Source of the DNA: Lytechinus pictus
Taxonomy: Eukaryota > Echinodermata > Echinoidea > Temnopleuroida > Toxopneustidae
Length of the DNA stretch: 64,000 nt
Direction: 5' to 3'
Assembly: GCF_037042905.1 (NCBI RefSeq)
Contig: NC_087249.1
Location: 34,375,901-34,439,900, forward strand
Part shown: piece by piece, positions 51,106 through 61,213 of the stretch
Numbering within the stretch: position 1 is the stretch's first letter
How the letters are laid out: every line of letters begins with the position of its first letter
Notes under the pieces: model-generated
What the model saw: the letters and a program-made list of their open reading frames with translations, nothing else
What the model was told of the DNA's origin: nothing
Database searches by the model: none
Translations under genes and position numbers: made by a program

Positions 51106-51352
51106 GAATATCTCATTTAAAGGGACCTTTAAGAAAATTAAGTTTCATTGAACATAAATCGGCTTTCATTTTCAATTACATGTGATCACTTGCAATTAAA
51201 CTCTGTTCTCACTCATGAAGTTTTTTAAATGAATATCACATTTACAGGGACCTATAAGAAAATTTAAAGTCTCATTTAACCTTAGTACCCTTTCATTTTC
51301 AATTGCATGTGATCACTTGCAATCAATCTCAGTTCTCACTCATGTATTTTAC
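51106..51352. repeat. Two diverged tandem copies of a 125-bp unit
   Basis: Copy 1 (51106-51230) and copy 2 (from 51231) share gaatatc-catttaaagggacc, ttcattttcaatt-catgtga, tcacttgcaat and gttctcactcatg in the same order. No coding content. Confidence 0.65.
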
Positions 51353-51661
51353 CATTATTATTTTTTCATCCACATACATGTACCCAATAAACCCAACCAA
51401 TCAGTTATTAATGAAACACAGCCCTCACCTTCCTTATCTCTTTGTAAGTCAATATTTAATCAAAACATATTTATGATAATTGAATGGTACACGCAATCAC
51501 CAATCTTTCTTTTCTTCCCACCCACCTCATTATTTGCATACCAGCCCACTGTCATTTGCAAAAGAAAAGTCCCTAATTATGCATGACAATAGCTATGGCA
51601 CACATGAGTGGACGCAGCATGTGTGATGTCACAAGCTAGTGTGCTGTGCAGTATTTACTAA

Positions 51662-51690
51662 TGTGTGTGTGTGTGTGTGAGTGTGTGTGC
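51662..51690. repeat. (TG)n microsatellite
   Basis: gtgtgtgtgtgtgtgtga followed by gtgtgtgtgc. Confidence 0.8.
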
Positions 51691-54215
51691 AGTACAGCAT
51701 GGTACCTGTGTGTGCATAAGAGCTGTATTACGTGGAGACGGCATAGCCTGGCACCGGATTTCAATAGTGGTTTGTCCTTTTTTCCCTCAAAGGCTTTTTG
51801 ATGTTGCTTGTACAGCGTTGCATGGTCTTTCTGGTGTCAAAAGACGGACTGCTTCGAATTCTGTACAACCAGTCAACCAACTGTCGCTTTGATAGCAAAC
51901 ATCAGTATAGGGATCATGTGTTAAAGAGCTATGACGGAATACACCAGTGTAGTAGTTAATTTACTGGCATGAGTTGTTACTAACTATCAAAAATGTTATT
52001 ATCAGAGATGGAGGGGTCTGCTGTGCTGAACAGATGGCAAAGTCAAAACCTAGGAAGAAAACAGAAATCCAGCTATTCCTTTAAGCAGGAATGACATCAA
52101 TTTTATATCACAGTAAGTATGCATGCCATTTATAGTGTCTCAAAACATGTCTTGTTGCTCATATACACATGTAACACAATTTAAATATATATATATTTTT
52201 TTGCTTTGGGGGATATACAGGTGGTAGGCCTACATGTACGCCACCCCAATATCATATTTCAAATAACGGATCCTATTTTCAATAAAATCTACAATCTTTC
52301 TCACCAGGGTAATGCATGTATAAAAGTGTTCTAATTTCATTATTTCATGCATTGAAATTCAAGTCAGGACAACACATTAATTTTGCTTAAAAAGTTTTTG
52401 CCATTTCGCAAAAAAGAGGAAACGACATTTCATTTTAAATCATCATAGCTTAGAGAAAATTAAGTCAAATTTAAAATACAGTCAGTACTGCACAATTGAT
52501 ATTGACATTTCACACCCGAGGGTACATATTTACAAGAACACACATTAACCTCAATAAGTCAAAATTTCTTTATAATAAAAAATAAAATACAATTTGACTT
52601 TAGACAAAGTGATAACCTGCATTTGCATGTAGGAGGAGCATAGGGAGAATATTTTAGGAAATATGAGGTAAAATCTAGTATCCAGGCAGGATGCTATCGA
52701 AAAGAAATGCTTAATCATGATAATTTTAGGAAATGATGTGACCAAAACAGATTTTGAATGGATACTGATAAATGCCTTGTTGCTGTAACAATGGGTATAG
52801 TACTCATAATAACAAATCCAATTGCAAGGAAAGAAAATTACCACAACCCACAAATACAAAATTGGCTGACAACAGTTCTGATTGAGAATTACTGAACTTC
52901 CATGTAATCTTCACTTTCATCATATGGACTGACTATGACACAATATCAGGCAATAGCAACTAAAAAAAAAGATACTTTTGTTATTTATGCTGCAGTGCAT
53001 TAACATGTACTTGAAAAAAAAGACCAAACAAAATAATACACTTGATTTGAACAGTTTGGGAAATATCTGAACAAGTCTGTCAAAAAATCTGTCAAAAAGA
53101 TTCTACTTGAAACTGACAGTGCACTGGCAAAAATGACATCCATGATAATTGCTTGATAGCTTGAATTCAACACTGATGGCTTTTGCAGCTTTCTGCCAAT
53201 TTGCCAAATTTTCTACCTGACTTTCATGTACATGCAATTGTTGGCTGCTTGTTCTTCTGTCAAAATCACTCAAACTAGTAATATTGAAATACTGACAAGA
53301 AGTTTTTTAAGTCAAAATATACATGCATACTACATGTATCTCATGTACATGACATGTCATCATTTTATAACTTTAATCATTTTACTTCTTTTTCAGTCAG
53401 ATTCAGTATGATAACACAAATTGGAATTAGAAAAAGCATATCAACTACCAATGTTTAAACTAGTTTTCAAATTAGTAAATGAAAAAAATAAGAGAATTAA
53501 ACACAAGAAAAAATGTCAGACAAACATGTACTCGGCAAATTAGAATATATTTGCCAAAGCAAAAATAGAGATGAATGAATTGGTCAAACAAACCGTAAAT
53601 AACTGCAACTCATGATGTTTGTTCAAGAATACCATCTGACCTTTAAATAAATATTAAAGTTAATGGTCATACAAAAACCTACAAAATGTTAATCTTTTAC
53701 ATGCAAACAAGGAACCACTCTAAAATAATACTTGAATAAAACTGTATGATACAGGGGCTAAAGAACAATTTTCAGGGGGTGGAAAAGCAAAAAATCACAA
53801 TGAGATGGTAATTTTCATGTTTTTTTGTACAATTTTTAATACTGAAAAAGTAGAGGAGGAGGCTCAAAGCCCAACTACCCAACTACTTCATGGTTCCACA
53901 GCCCGTGTGAAACTTCAGTGATCATTTTGGATCTATAGTCTTGAATTTCTAAATTACAACATTAATGAGTACAGCATACATTGTACATGTATATGGTCAA
54001 TTCAAGTATGCCTGTGGGATATTTTATAAAAAGACAAACTTTTGTAAGACTGAATATGATACGATATCAGGGTTCATGGGGACGAAATTTACTTTCACAC
54101 TAGTTAAGACCATTAGTTGAATTTCAATTACAAATGCAACCAAAACTATGACGTCTGATGTACATGTACATTGTAAAACATTAAGTGATTTTTCTTTTTC
54201 TACTTCTCTTTACAG

Positions 54216-54285
54216 ACAGCAGCAAGGCAAATAATAGAATGGAAATTAGTTCTTGAGTGGACATCGCAATGCTGAAGCTCCAAAG
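54216..54285 (+). promoter_or_regulatory. 5'UTR segment of the vasorin-like gene with two short upstream ATGs
   Basis: A strong acceptor (pyrimidine tract then ctctttacag, ending 54215) precedes this stretch, so a non-coding 5' exon lies upstream. An in-frame TAG at 54247 rules out an earlier start. One upstream ATG (54239) opens a five-codon uORF ending TGA at 54254-54256. A second ATG at 54269 opens a frame that overlaps the main start. Such uORFs often lower translation. Confidence 0.6.
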
Positions 54286-56022
54286 ATGGCCGTGGTATTT
54301 ACGCTATTTATTCTGAAGGGCATCATGCTCCTGGTCGTGCTCCATGCATATGTTACCCATGGTAAATCTCTCAATGGGTTGTTGGAGAGGAGAGAAGAAT
54401 GTCCAATTTCATGTACATGTTACAACCACACTGTCGATTGCAGCTTCATGAACCTAAGGAAAGTGCCTTTCAATATTCCCCCCAAAACAAAAGCGCTGTA
54501 TCTGAACGATAACGTGATCGACAAGTTAGATTTTGGGCTTTTATCAAGACTCAGTAGGTTGGAGGAGTTGCATCTGCAAAGTAATAAACTTGAGGGAATC
54601 ACAGAGAAAGATGTTGAATTCCTTCCACAGTTAAGAATTGTTGATCTGAGAGATAATCCTCTAGTGTGTGATTGCAGCCTTGCTCATGTGATGGGAAGGA
54701 CGTTAGATGATACAAAAAAATTCAATGTGATATTGGGGGATACAAAATGTGTTGCACCTATGCAAAATGAGAAGAGACAAGCAAGTGATGTACTGAGAAA
54801 ACTTGACTGCAGACATCGCAGTAGGAGAGGTGAAATGCAATGTCATCCAAGGTACTGTCTCAACGGTGGTACATGCATCGAAGGCAACGAAAGGCCATTT
54901 TGTGAATGCCCGGATTCTTTTGTGGGTCAATACTGTGAGAGACCAAATTCAGATGTTGTGCGCATCTTTCTAGAAGACATCACTGTTCACAGTGTGAAGG
55001 TATCATGGAGGCCACCACATCATGTTGACGTAGAGAAGTACTTTGTGACTTTCCGTGAACAAAGCCCTGCAGCCGATCCAAAACATTTTTGGACGCGAGA
55101 GGATTATTATATCTTTGTTAGACTAATTCCAGGGTCCTTTTACCAAGTGTGTATTATAGGATATTTAAGTGAAGATGATACTCTAGATGAATGTTGCAAG
55201 GAATTTGCCACACAACCTCATCCCAGTCAGCCCGGACCTGGACACCCGGACCATCCAGACCATCCTGATCCTCACTTCCCAGCTACTGAATCTAGAGACA
55301 GGGAAGATGTCATTCACAAAGCAGCTGTTATTCTAGGATCTATCATAGGTGTCTGTGCCTTTTTCATCATCTGCCTGACTCTGGTTTACAAATTCCGTTC
55401 CCTGAGCAACACCAGGAACTTGGATGGAAGATCTCCTTCCCCTCCGATTGATGACGAAAACGAGGCAGAAACAGAGATCTCTCAAGCTCCAGGCAGTGAG
55501 AACGATGCTGGTCGTGGTGTCTTTGTGGTTTCTGTTCCTGCTCCAGAACAACCAGCAGCTCAACCTGAAAATGAAGTACTTGAAACAGATACTGCAATGA
55601 CAGATCCTATCCCAATTAACAGGGTCCTACATGCCCTACAGCCACCAAGTTCGCGAGGGCAGCAAGAGGCACCCTCACAAAACACTGTAGTATTATACCG
55701 TTCTGAAAACAGGAACACGGTGGAGGACCTGTCAAGGGACAACCCCTCAGGGACAGCACCCTTCTTTATTGTGGCAGATGGGAACCACTACCCTCTCGAT
55801 CCAGCTCTTTCACATGTTTTATGCAGTGCAATGTCTAGAAGCAACGTTCCTAGACAACCCCTTCCCAATGAACCACCACCACCCTACTCAGAGAGAGCAG
55901 AAGATACCCAACTCACCCAAGTTTCAATCAGAAACAGGACAGAGTCTGATCATTTGTCTAATGTTACATGTGAAAGAAACCTTGATGCATCATCGGTAGA
56001 CACTATAGAAGAAGACAAATAA
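54286..56022 (+). CDS. VASN-like: Vasorin-like LRR-EGF-FN3 single-pass membrane receptor (578 aa)
   Basis: One open exon with start ATG in context caaagATGG. Order: signal peptide (about 1-26), LRRNT cysteine cluster (C39, C43, C45, C52), about three leucine-rich repeats (67-122, LYLNDNVIDKL, LEELHLQSNKL, LRIVDLRDNPL), LRRCT (C128, C130, C155, C175), one EGF-like domain (186-218, six Cys, CLNGGTC), one FN3 domain (about 222-308), a PDHPDHPDPH spacer, a TM helix (about 346-368) and a 210-residue acidic cytoplasmic tail. The tail contains PPPPYSE, a PPxY-type WW-domain ligand. LRR-EGF-FN3-TM is the vasorin architecture; vertebrate vasorin binds TGF-beta and also has one coding exon, but more LRRs. 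The ligand here is unknown. Confidence 0.85.
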   Translation: MAVVFTLFILKGIMLLVVLHAYVTHGKSLNGLLERREECPISCTCYNHTVDCSFMNLRKVPFNIPPKTKALYLNDNVIDKLDFGLLSRLSRLEELHLQSNKLEGITEKDVEFLPQLRIVDLRDNPLVCDCSLAHVMGRTLDDTKKFNVILGDTKCVAPMQNEKRQASDVLRKLDCRHRSRRGEMQCHPRYCLNGGTCIEGNERPFCECPDSFVGQYCERPNSDVVRIFLEDITVHSVKVSWRPPHHVDVEKYFVTFREQSPAADPKHFWTREDYYIFVRLIPGSFYQVCIIGYLSEDDTLDECCKEFATQPHPSQPGPGHPDHPDHPDPHFPATESRDREDVIHKAAVILGSIIGVCAFFIICLTLVYKFRSLSNTRNLDGRSPSPPIDDENEAETEISQAPGSENDAGRGVFVVSVPAPEQPAAQPENEVLETDTAMTDPIPINRVLHALQPPSSRGQQEAPSQNTVVLYRSENRNTVEDLSRDNPSGTAPFFIVADGNHYPLDPALSHVLCSAMSRSNVPRQPLPNEPPPPYSERAEDTQLTQVSIRNRTESDHLSNVTCERNLDASSVDTIEEDK

Positions 56023-56168
56023 TTTTACTATTACCTCATCTTGTCTAAAAGTAGAGTAAACTAAGAGAGTAGCAACCCTTGCCTCTTTTGGGATATTAAA
56101 CTTTGTATATTAAACTGTTTAGCTGTCATTGTTCATAAAATAGTTTATGAAAGGATAATCAGGATTGA

Positions 56169-56174
56169 AATAAA
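56169..56174 (+). terminator. Candidate polyadenylation signal of the vasorin-like gene
   Basis: AATAAA lies about 150 bases past the stop; another AATAAA occurs near 56244. Either could be used. Confidence 0.4.
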
Positions 56175-56663
56175 CAGAGAATCCTTTAAACTGCTTTGTA
56201 AAAATACATCTGTTTCAGGAAGAGCTTGACTTATGTCCAGTTCAATAAAATACAGTGAAATTGTCATATGGCTGGCAAACGGGCAGTAGGATGTGTATGC
56301 ACAATGATTTTCAATTCTTGTGCGAATGGCACAAGGGCTATAGCTTGATTGCACACTATGAGAAAAGTAGTGTACGCGAGATTTAACACCTGTTTTTCTG
56401 ACCAACACGAATAGGAATCGACTGACACAAAAGTCCAAAAGCTTTTCTGTCAGTAAGGCAACAAAATTGTATTTCTTTTCTAAGACATCTCAACATTCTC
56501 TTCAAATTTTCTATATTTCATTACAACAGATGTTAATAATCACAAACTCAATTGTAAAAAAGAAATATGACAAATTTATATGACCAGAACATGTAGAACA
56601 CAAAGGCCATATTTCTGTTCATGTTTCATTGGGATTTAGCAAATAAATGTAGCAAAAAAATCA

Positions 56664-56830
56664 AGGCCCCATTTCATAAGAACTTACAATATATTGTAAC
56701 TTTGCTATTACAATAACTACATGTACATGCACCATGAAAACATTGACTTTCATTTGCTTTTAAGCCCTGTTAACATGGTTGTTTATGGCATTTTTAACAT
56801 GATGTAAGTCCTCTATGAAACACACCCTTT
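56664..56830. mobile_element. Foldback (MITE-like) element, CATTTCATAAGAACTTACA ends
   Basis: Left ccccatttcataagaacttaca and the reverse complement of the right end (gtgtgtttcatagaggacttacat) pair imperfectly. It has the general make-up of several elements in this window. Confidence 0.5.
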
Positions 56831-57228
56831 ATAAAGTTTTGGGTGTACTAATTCATTACAAAGAGGAAATTAACGCTTTCCTTAGTTTACTTCATAATAC
56901 AATTGATTTACTATAAATTAATTCCAAAATATATTTCGTTCAAATAATATACTGTGAAACTAGAATTAGTTAATTAAAAACAGACATTCCACAAAGAGAA
57001 AATTTGCCTTAAAAGTTACTTTAAAAAAAAGGTACTGCAGCAAGCAGGTTATTATTCAGTGAAGTATCAATTGCCTTAAATTCAAATATATCGTTGAATG
57101 TAGAATAACTTATGCAATTTTAAAAGATATACGTTCACTTTGTTGGTATAATGTAATGTGTATGTATTCAACTAAGATGTTGGTTAAAATGGGAAAACAA
57201 ACATGAGAAGAGAGAGAGAGAGGGGGAA

Positions 57229-57238
57229 GGGGGGGGGG
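57229..57238. repeat. Purine run (GAGAGAG then G-run)
   Basis: Simple repeat, agagagagagaggggg followed by a G run. Confidence 0.7.
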
Positions 57239-57668
57239 TCTCCATTTTGTGATATTTCATAGGAAGAGTAACCACACACTACATGCATATAACTAAGGTA
57301 AAGCCCTCTTTACAAGACATTAACCAATGAATGTCCATCTCTAAGAGGTCCGTGCTTTCACCAACCACAAACAAATTCAATGGCTGCCTGCATAAATATT
57401 TGGGGAATAGTTTTTTTGGAAGAAAATATATACTATTAATATGTGGGTTAAAAACTACAGGAGGATTTTATCACAAACAAGTGATAAGAGAAGAAATTGA
57501 CACGATTATAAAGAGATTATCTGTCACAACTTCGGTTTTCAAACAATTTTGGAGTGTATAATTGCCTCCGGACAACTTTTTTTCTTCAATTTTTACATTG
57601 ATGTGCTTGGCATTGGAAAGCTAGTGAAAACAGAAGAAAAAACAAAGGTTAGTCTGGCATTATCGGTG

Positions 57669-57690
57669 GGGCTAAGACCTCCCTTAGCCC
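57669..57690. repeat. Hairpin GGGCTAAG / CTTAGCCC
   Basis: An 8-bp stem with the loop acctcc. The same stem core is found in the larger hairpin at 60772-60815. Confidence 0.55.
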
Positions 57691-59440
57691 AACTCATATA
57701 ATGGGAATTTATAAGCAAAAATTTGCAAATGTAAAATGCCTTTTAATAAAAGGTTAAATATATTTATCCAAACATTGTTGTTGTAACAGTTCATGTACAT
57801 GTAGCTGGCATGTAGAGTGCATGTCAATGCAATTTGTAATAACAGAAATCATAGTAGTGTCATGACCACCTAAAAATCTGAAAGTTAGTTAATTGCATAG
57901 CTTGATTTCAACATTCATCACACTTTAAAAAAAAAAATACAGAGAGTTAAAGAGTTAATACTTTTGCATTGAATCTCTAAAATGTGATGGATGGAATAAG
58001 AAATACGTTTTTGAATAATTTGTGTTTTGTAAAATTATACACCATTTGGTTAAGTTGATTATTCAACGATGAAACAAAAATCAGGGTCTAGCTATTCTTG
58101 AAAGAAAATTGATACATGTACTGCTTAATGCCAAAGCTTATTATAAATTGATGTGACATCATATGTAAGAACGATGTACTGTATTTCTGTTGTCTAACAT
58201 GTACTTAATGTACTAAAATGAAAATAATTGACTTGACTTAAAATCATGAAGATATTTATATTCTGTGAGATTTATATATTTTGCTTCAAAAAGACTATGG
58301 GTTGTGTTGATTGATATGTTAAATTAAAAGAAACAAATCAAGTGGAATATTTGAGTTGTGTTTCTCATTAGAATGTAGTAAAATAAAGTGTTACAGAATT
58401 CAGTGTTAACCAAGGAGAAGTTGGATTATTGGGTCATACAGAGAGACGGATTTAATTTAATCTTAGAACTTTGAATTAATCTCAAGCTCAAATAGAATAT
58501 AATCGGTTACTCTTTGAAATACTGGTCCCTAATGAATCTGATACATGTATTCCTGGTCCCAGCACAGAGCATTCTGTTGGATATTTTAACCTGATATTAT
58601 GAATTCTCTTGGACCTTACAAAAACTTTTAACTTTGATCAGCAAAAATATGAGATTCAAGAGAGGAGGGAGAGGGTGAGAGACAGATAACGTAAGATGGA
58701 GGGAAAAAAATAACTACATCTGCAAAATACTTGTGCTAATGAGATGCTGTGAAGTATTATGAGCTCTACATTCACAGATTTATTATTTCTAAGAATCGAC
58801 AGCTTGTAGCTGGTTAACAAAGAAATTCAATTTGTCTTGGTTGTACTTGAGATATAAATGTATTTTAATATAATTACAGAATGACCTAAAAATATCAGAG
58901 GGCAGATTTTTACTGTTTGTTATTAAAATGAAGAGCTCATTTGTACGTCACATCCTCTCTGTGGAACAATGAAGTGATAATGAAAAAAGAAGAACTTATT
59001 TCAGACTGTGAGTATTCTATTCATTCAACATACATAATTCATAACTTTTATCAATATCATTATTTTCTTTTAATCAAACTTTCACTAAAGTACTTCAAAT
59101 ATTTTCTGATACAGGGTGAATAAGCCTTATGAGTTTCATTCTCCTTTTAGATTTCCTGTAGCAACTGGAGGTGGATTTGAAAGCACACAGACTATTTAAA
59201 AACATGTGGGCTGCACAGATGTTACCTTACACTGCTCAAGAAGAAAGAAATATTATCCATACTGCATAATGCTCAAGTATCTTAAAGGCCATAATGGAGT
59301 TATTTCCTTTCACTGCTGGTTTAGATACCAGGGTCCCATATTGATAGCGACATGCATTGGCTGACAGTGATAGCGGCAGGAAACGGAGCAAGGATCTAGG
59401 CTTCCCTGGTTACATTCCTAACATGGTACGACCTGGTACA

Positions 59441-59930
59441 GACCAACATCAATCTCCTTCCACATACAGGATTGATTAATGTGAGGCATGTTCACATTCA
59501 AACACAATCACAATCTCTTACCCACCAAACACATGTACAGACCAACATCAATCTCCTTCCACATACAGGATTGATTAATGTGAGGCATGTTCACATTCAA
59601 ACACAATAACAATCTCTTACCCACCAAACACATGTACAGACCAACAGCAGCCTCCTTCGACATACAGAATTGATTAATATGAGGCATGTTCACATTCAGA
59701 CTTAAACACAATCTCTTACCCACCAGATGATGTGCTGACCTAGTCATTCTCCTTCCACATGCAGGATTGATTAATTTGAGGCATGTTCACATTCAGACTT
59801 TATCACTATCTTTTACCCACCAATGTACAGACATATGTCCAGTCTCCATCTACATACAGGATTGACTAATGTGAGGGATGTTCACATTAAAAGTTAATCA
59901 AAACCTGGTACATGTAGGTAGAGCAAAACA
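59441..59930. repeat. Tandem array, about five copies of a 93-99 bp unit
   Basis: The unit starts gaccaacatcaatctccttc at 59441, 59540 and 59639, then diverged at 59737 and 59830; spacing is 99, 99, 98 and 93 bases. It carries caggattgattaatgtgagg and gcatgttcacattcaa. The first three units are close copies and later ones are worn. Confidence 0.85.
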
Positions 59931-60022
59931 TGAATTGAGCAACATCCTGATCTAGTATTGATAATTATTCAATATCATAGAAAAGTGACACACATTTCAA
60001 TATGTATCTCTCTCTTTGTTAA

Positions 60023-60596
60023 AGGGATGCTCCAGGCTGAAGATATATAGAATAAATAGAGTAAAATTCACAAAGCAAAATGCTGAAAATTTCATCAAAA
60101 TCAAAATCTGATTATACATACATGTAACAAAGTTATTGAATTTTAAAGATTTGCATTATTCCAGTGAAACAGTTCTAGGCATGTCTTCATGAATATTCAT
60201 TAGGTGGGTTGATGATGTTATATAGCCACTTGTTCTACCTACAACAAAACCAATTGGATTGACAACTGATTAAGTGCATTGATTATTTCTTGCTGCAACT
60301 TATTTTATAATAATGGAGATACATCATTTACACATTTATGAAAAAATGAAACAAATTATGATTTCATGTAATAACATAAGTAATAACATAAGAAAAATGA
60401 AAGTGGGGATGTGATATCATTAGCCACTTAGTGAATATTTATGAAGACATGCCTCGACCAGAACAATGCAAATCTTTAAAATTCAATAACTTTGTTATTT
60501 GTTATCCGAATTTGATGAAATTTTCAGCATTTTGCTCTGTGAATTTTTCTCTATTTACTAGTATATATATCAATATTTTCAGCCTGGAGCATCCCT
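60023..60596. mobile_element. 574-bp foldback element with TTAA target duplication
   Basis: Ends agggatgctccaggctgaa and ttcagcctggagcatccct are exact inverted repeats. Deeper arms (attttcatcaaa and tttgatgaaattttcagcat) also pair. TTAA is present exactly outside each end (60019-60022 and 60597-60600), as in piggyBac-class elements. It has no transposase; the open frame at 60431-60628 is the right arm. Confidence 0.75.
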
Positions 60597-60771
60597 TTAA
60601 TGAAGGGCACATTCACAATCAGATTTAATTAGGGTTAAAGAAAGTTAAACATTATGGTACCTACAGTCTGCACATACATGTACAACAGGTACTACAGCAT
60701 TCCCTACATGTAGCTAACAATAATAGCAACTTATTAATCAAATATGCTTTTAACACTGCACTTTTTGTCCT

Positions 60772-60815
60772 AAATTGGTGGGGCTAAGGGGGGGGGGTCT
60801 TAGCCCCACCAATTT
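60772..60815. repeat. 17-bp perfect hairpin with G-run loop
   Basis: Arms AAATTGGTGGGGCTAAG and CTTAGCCCCACCAATTT are exact reverse complements; the loop is a run of nine G then T. The stem core recurs at 57669-57690. Confidence 0.75.
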
Positions 60816-60821
60816 CACCAA

Positions 60822-61213
60822 TTTCACACTACGTTTTAGCAAAGTGGGCTAGCACAGTAAATAGTACGGTACTATCTGGCCCTGCAAAAAAGCAGGGTTA
60901 GCCGGCTTATTGTGGTGCTAGCACCACAATTGCGGTGGTAAGAGATGCAGTGTGAAACGAAACAGGGCTAAGCAAAAGCGGGGCTAAGCATTAGCCAATC
61001 ACAGAAGTCAAAATTGCACGTTAATCGCGCTCTGTATGGTAAAATCATCAATATTTATGAGCTGTGTGATTGCCCGGGGTTAAGGCGTTAACCCCGGCTA
61101 AGCAGATAGTATGGGGTTAAGAAAGACAGTGTGAATCGAAAAAAAGATAGTATGGGGTTAAGGATAGTCCGGGGTTAAGGATAGTATGGGGTTAAGGAAA
61201 TGCAGTGTGAAAA
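60822..61213. mobile_element. Foldback-like repeat with repeated GGGGTTAAGG / CAGTGTGAA units
   Basis: The left end tttcacactacgttt pairs with the reverse complement of the right end (ttttcacactgcatttcc). cagtgtgaa recurs near 60950, 61130 and 61204, with ggggttaaggatagt blocks between. No coding frame; the class is not known to me. Confidence 0.45.

Larger units (their letters stand above)
46119..54215. other. Spacer or intron region rich in foldback elements; no gene recognised
   Basis: Apart from the elements listed separately, I see only AT-rich sequence. It should contain the upstream intron of the GLYR1-like gene and the non-coding 5' part of the vasorin-like gene. No Rossmann-type GxGxxG coding piece was found on the minus strand by eye. 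Confidence 0.5.

Noticed and set aside
54253-54285. Earlier non-ATG start for the vasorin-like protein
   Set aside because: It would use TTG just after an in-frame stop; the ATG at 54286 is followed at once by a signal peptide.
59441-59930. CRISPR-like array
   Set aside because: Units are continuous tandem copies without unique spacers, in a eukaryotic genome.
60431-60628. 65-codon + strand frame
   Set aside because: It is the right arm of the TTAA-flanked foldback element.
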